A stretch of DNA of 42,165 nucleotides from a bacterium (lineage in GTDB: Bacteria; Actinomycetota; Acidimicrobiia; Spongiisociales; Spongiisociaceae). The stretch is from NCBI GenBank assembly GCA_028821265.1, contig JAPPGU010000005.1, positions 1 to 42,165 of the forward strand. Direction: 5' to 3'. Position numbers and translations under genes: made by a program. Under the pieces are notes generated by a model. That model was not told the DNA's origin. It saw only the letters and a program-made list of their open reading frames with translations, and did not search any database. Shown here in pieces: positions 40,191 to 42,165 of the stretch (position 1 is its first letter; every line of letters begins with the position of its first letter).

Positions 40191-42164
40191 TTGATAACCC
40201 CGATGGCCATCGACCTCGAGAGTCACCACCTGGCAGCCAACACCGTCCGCGCCCTGGCCATGGACGCGGTTCAGCGAGCGAACTCCGGCCATCCCGGCAT
40301 GCCGATGGGAATGGCCGATCTCGCCACCGTACTGTGGCAGCGCCACCTGGTGGTCGACCCCGACGACCCGCAGTGGCCCGACCGGGACCGGTTCGTGCTC
40401 TCGAACGGGCACGGTTCGATGCTCCTGTACGCGGTTCTCCACCTGTGCGGGTTCCCGGTCACGATGCAGGACCTGATGGATTTCCGCCAGTGGGGGTCGC
40501 CCACCGCCGGGCACCCCGAGTACGAGCCGGAGTTGGGGATCGAGATGACCACGGGCCCGCTCGGGCAGGGCTTCGGGACCGCGGTGGGAATGGCGATGGC
40601 CGAGGCCCACCTCAACGCCGTCTTCGGCGACGACCTGGTTGACCACCGCACCTGGGCGTTCGTGTCCGACGGTGACCTGATGGAGGGCATCTCGGCGGAG
40701 ACGGCGTCGGTGGCCGGACACCTGGGTCTGGGCAAGCTCGTATACGTGTACGACGACAACCGCATTTCGATAGACGGCCGCACCGACCTGACGTTCAGCG
40801 AGGACGTGGCGGAGCGCTTCGGCGCCGTGGGGTGGCACACGGTGGAGGTCGACGGTCATGACCCGATCGCCATCGACGAGGCGTACGCCGCCGCCTGTGC
40901 GGTGGCCGACCGTCCTTCCCTGGTGATCGCCCGGACCTTCATCGGCAAGGGCGCCCCGACCAAGGAGGACACGTCGGGCGCCCACGGCGCGCCGCTCGGT
41001 TCGGATGAGATCGCCGGATGGCGCCGCGGCGTGAGCTGGCCCGATGAGGACTTCCACGTTCCCGCCGGCGTGGCAGAGCACTTCGGCGCCGGTATGGATC
41101 GGGGCCGCGCCGCCCGGAGCCGCTGGCAGGATCGCTTCCGGGCCGCCACCGGAGCCGACCCCGAACTGGGGGCACGCTGGTCCGCCTACCACCACCCCGA
41201 GCGGGTGAGCCTGGAAGGGCCGGGATTCGAGGTAGGCGCCAGGATCGCCACTCGTGCGGCGATGGGCGCCATCTTCGACGAGATCGGCGACCGGGTCGCC
41301 GGGTTGATCGGCGGCTCCGCCGACCTGGTGGAGTCGACCAAGACCGAACTGTCGGACGGACGGAGCTTCTCGCGCTCCGATCCGGGCGGCCGCAACCTCC
41401 ACTTCGGGGTGCGCGAGCACGCCATGGGGACCATCGTCAACGGTCTTGCCCTCCACGGCGGGCTACGACCCTACGGCGCCACCTTCTTCGTCTTCAGCGA
41501 TTACATGCGTCCCGCCATCCGCCTCTCCGCTCTCATGGACATCCCCTCGATCTGGGTCTTCACCCACGAGTCGGTGTTCCTGGGGGAGGACGGTCCCACC
41601 CATCAGCCCATCGAGCACCTGGCCGCCATGCGGGCCATGCCGAACATGGCGGTGTTCCGGCCCGCCGATGCGGGAGAGATGCTCGAATCGTGGGAGACGG
41701 TGCTCAACCGGAGCCATCCGGCCATCATCCTCGGAACCCGGCAGGCAGTGCCGGTGCTGGAACGCTCCGGCCGGGAGGGCGGCGTGGCCCGAGGCGCCTA
41801 CGTGTTGCGGGACGGCGATGAAGCGGTGGTGATCGCCACCGGCTCCGAGGTCTCGGTGGCGCTGGAGGCGGCGGACCTGCTGGCCGGCGACTACTCGATC
41901 CGGGTGGTGAGCATGCCGTGCGCGGAGCTCTTCCTGGAGCAACCGGAGGACTACCGCCGCCAGGTACTCGGGAACGGCCTTCCGGTCGCCAGCGTGGAAG
42001 CCGGCTCGACCTTCGGCTGGTCAAGGTTCACCGGCGCGGGCGGGCTGAACATCGGCGTCGACCGATTCGGCGCATCGGCGCCCGCCGGCCGCATCGCCGA
42101 GGAGTTGGGCCTGACCGGTCCCGCGGTGGCCGGGCGCATCGCCACCTGGCTCGACAGCGTCTGA
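40191..42164 (+). CDS. tkt: Transketolase
   Basis: A 657-residue thiamine-diphosphate enzyme that moves two-carbon units between sugar phosphates in the pentose phosphate pathway. Motifs in order: NSGHPGMPMG, TTGPLGQGFG, the ThDP/Mg site SDGDLMEGISAE...DDNRISIDG, the transketolase signature GEDGPTHQPIEHLA and the C-terminal domain with ATGSEVSVAL. TTG 40191 has GGAGGG 4 nt upstream; ATG 40203 is the alternative but lies 16 nt from that site. The frame stays open further back into the thioredoxin gene, which is not a credible start. The stop is one base from the window edge. Confidence 0.93.
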   Translation: MITPMAIDLESHHLAANTVRALAMDAVQRANSGHPGMPMGMADLATVLWQRHLVVDPDDPQWPDRDRFVLSNGHGSMLLYAVLHLCGFPVTMQDLMDFRQWGSPTAGHPEYEPELGIEMTTGPLGQGFGTAVGMAMAEAHLNAVFGDDLVDHRTWAFVSDGDLMEGISAETASVAGHLGLGKLVYVYDDNRISIDGRTDLTFSEDVAERFGAVGWHTVEVDGHDPIAIDEAYAAACAVADRPSLVIARTFIGKGAPTKEDTSGAHGAPLGSDEIAGWRRGVSWPDEDFHVPAGVAEHFGAGMDRGRAARSRWQDRFRAATGADPELGARWSAYHHPERVSLEGPGFEVGARIATRAAMGAIFDEIGDRVAGLIGGSADLVESTKTELSDGRSFSRSDPGGRNLHFGVREHAMGTIVNGLALHGGLRPYGATFFVFSDYMRPAIRLSALMDIPSIWVFTHESVFLGEDGPTHQPIEHLAAMRAMPNMAVFRPADAGEMLESWETVLNRSHPAIILGTRQAVPVLERSGREGGVARGAYVLRDGDEAVVIATGSEVSVALEAADLLAGDYSIRVVSMPCAELFLEQPEDYRRQVLGNGLPVASVEAGSTFGWSRFTGAGGLNIGVDRFGASAPAGRIAEELGLTGPAVAGRIATWLDSV

Positions 42165-42165
42165 A

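Overview
The window looks like chromosomal DNA from a high-GC actinobacterium, possibly of the Acidimicrobiia type. The clues are strong G/C bias at third codon positions, many GTG/TTG starts, 4-nt stop/start overlaps, an AdnA/AdnB-like helicase-nuclease pair and several acyl-CoA ligases. This placement is inference; no rRNA or other marker gene is present. I found no tRNA, rRNA, CRISPR array, insertion sequence or prophage.

Left part (1-11,193). Two tandem EamA/DMT transporter paralogues are followed by a convergent 4.7-kb gene that fuses a secreted 5'-nucleotidase, a LysM repeat and an M16 metallopeptidase. Next comes an SsnA/TRZ-type amidohydrolase gene broken by a 4-bp duplication exactly in its HxH metal motif. 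An MFS transporter and a membrane-protein/winged-helix-regulator pair follow, the pair having two candidate operators in its promoter.

Central block (11,422-21,651), all on the plus strand. It runs: nucleoside-hydrolase-family protein, zinc alcohol dehydrogenase, a ketol-acid-reductoisomerase-like protein lacking catalytic residues, a complete YnjBCD/spermidine-type ABC importer (lipoprotein, two permeases, ATPase), an MFS permease, a nucleoside phosphorylase and Dtd. With the nucleotidase and amidohydrolase nearby, the theme could be uptake and breakdown of a nucleoside-like or N-ribosylated compound (inference).

Right part (21,652-42,165). A repeat-rich spacer precedes a ribbon-helix-helix antitoxin with a frameshifted PIN toxin. 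Then come the AdnA/AdnB-like pair with a small upstream ORF, DUF1015 plus glutamate dehydrogenase, and a stand-alone RecB-like nuclease. A 590-bp gene-free stretch full of hairpins ends in a classic intrinsic terminator and probably encodes a non-coding RNA with an SRP-like core. Two acyl-CoA ligases flank an NADPH:FMN reductase. The end holds a small membrane protein, DUF2237, a DsbB/thioredoxin pair and transketolase. Heptanucleotide repeats (CACTGAC / GTGGYCR) are scattered just downstream of stop codons in 35,200-38,900.

The most unusual items are the three-module nucleotidase-LysM-M16 fusion, the structured RNA locus at about 33,150-33,567, the KARI-like protein with altered active site, and the heptad repeat family.
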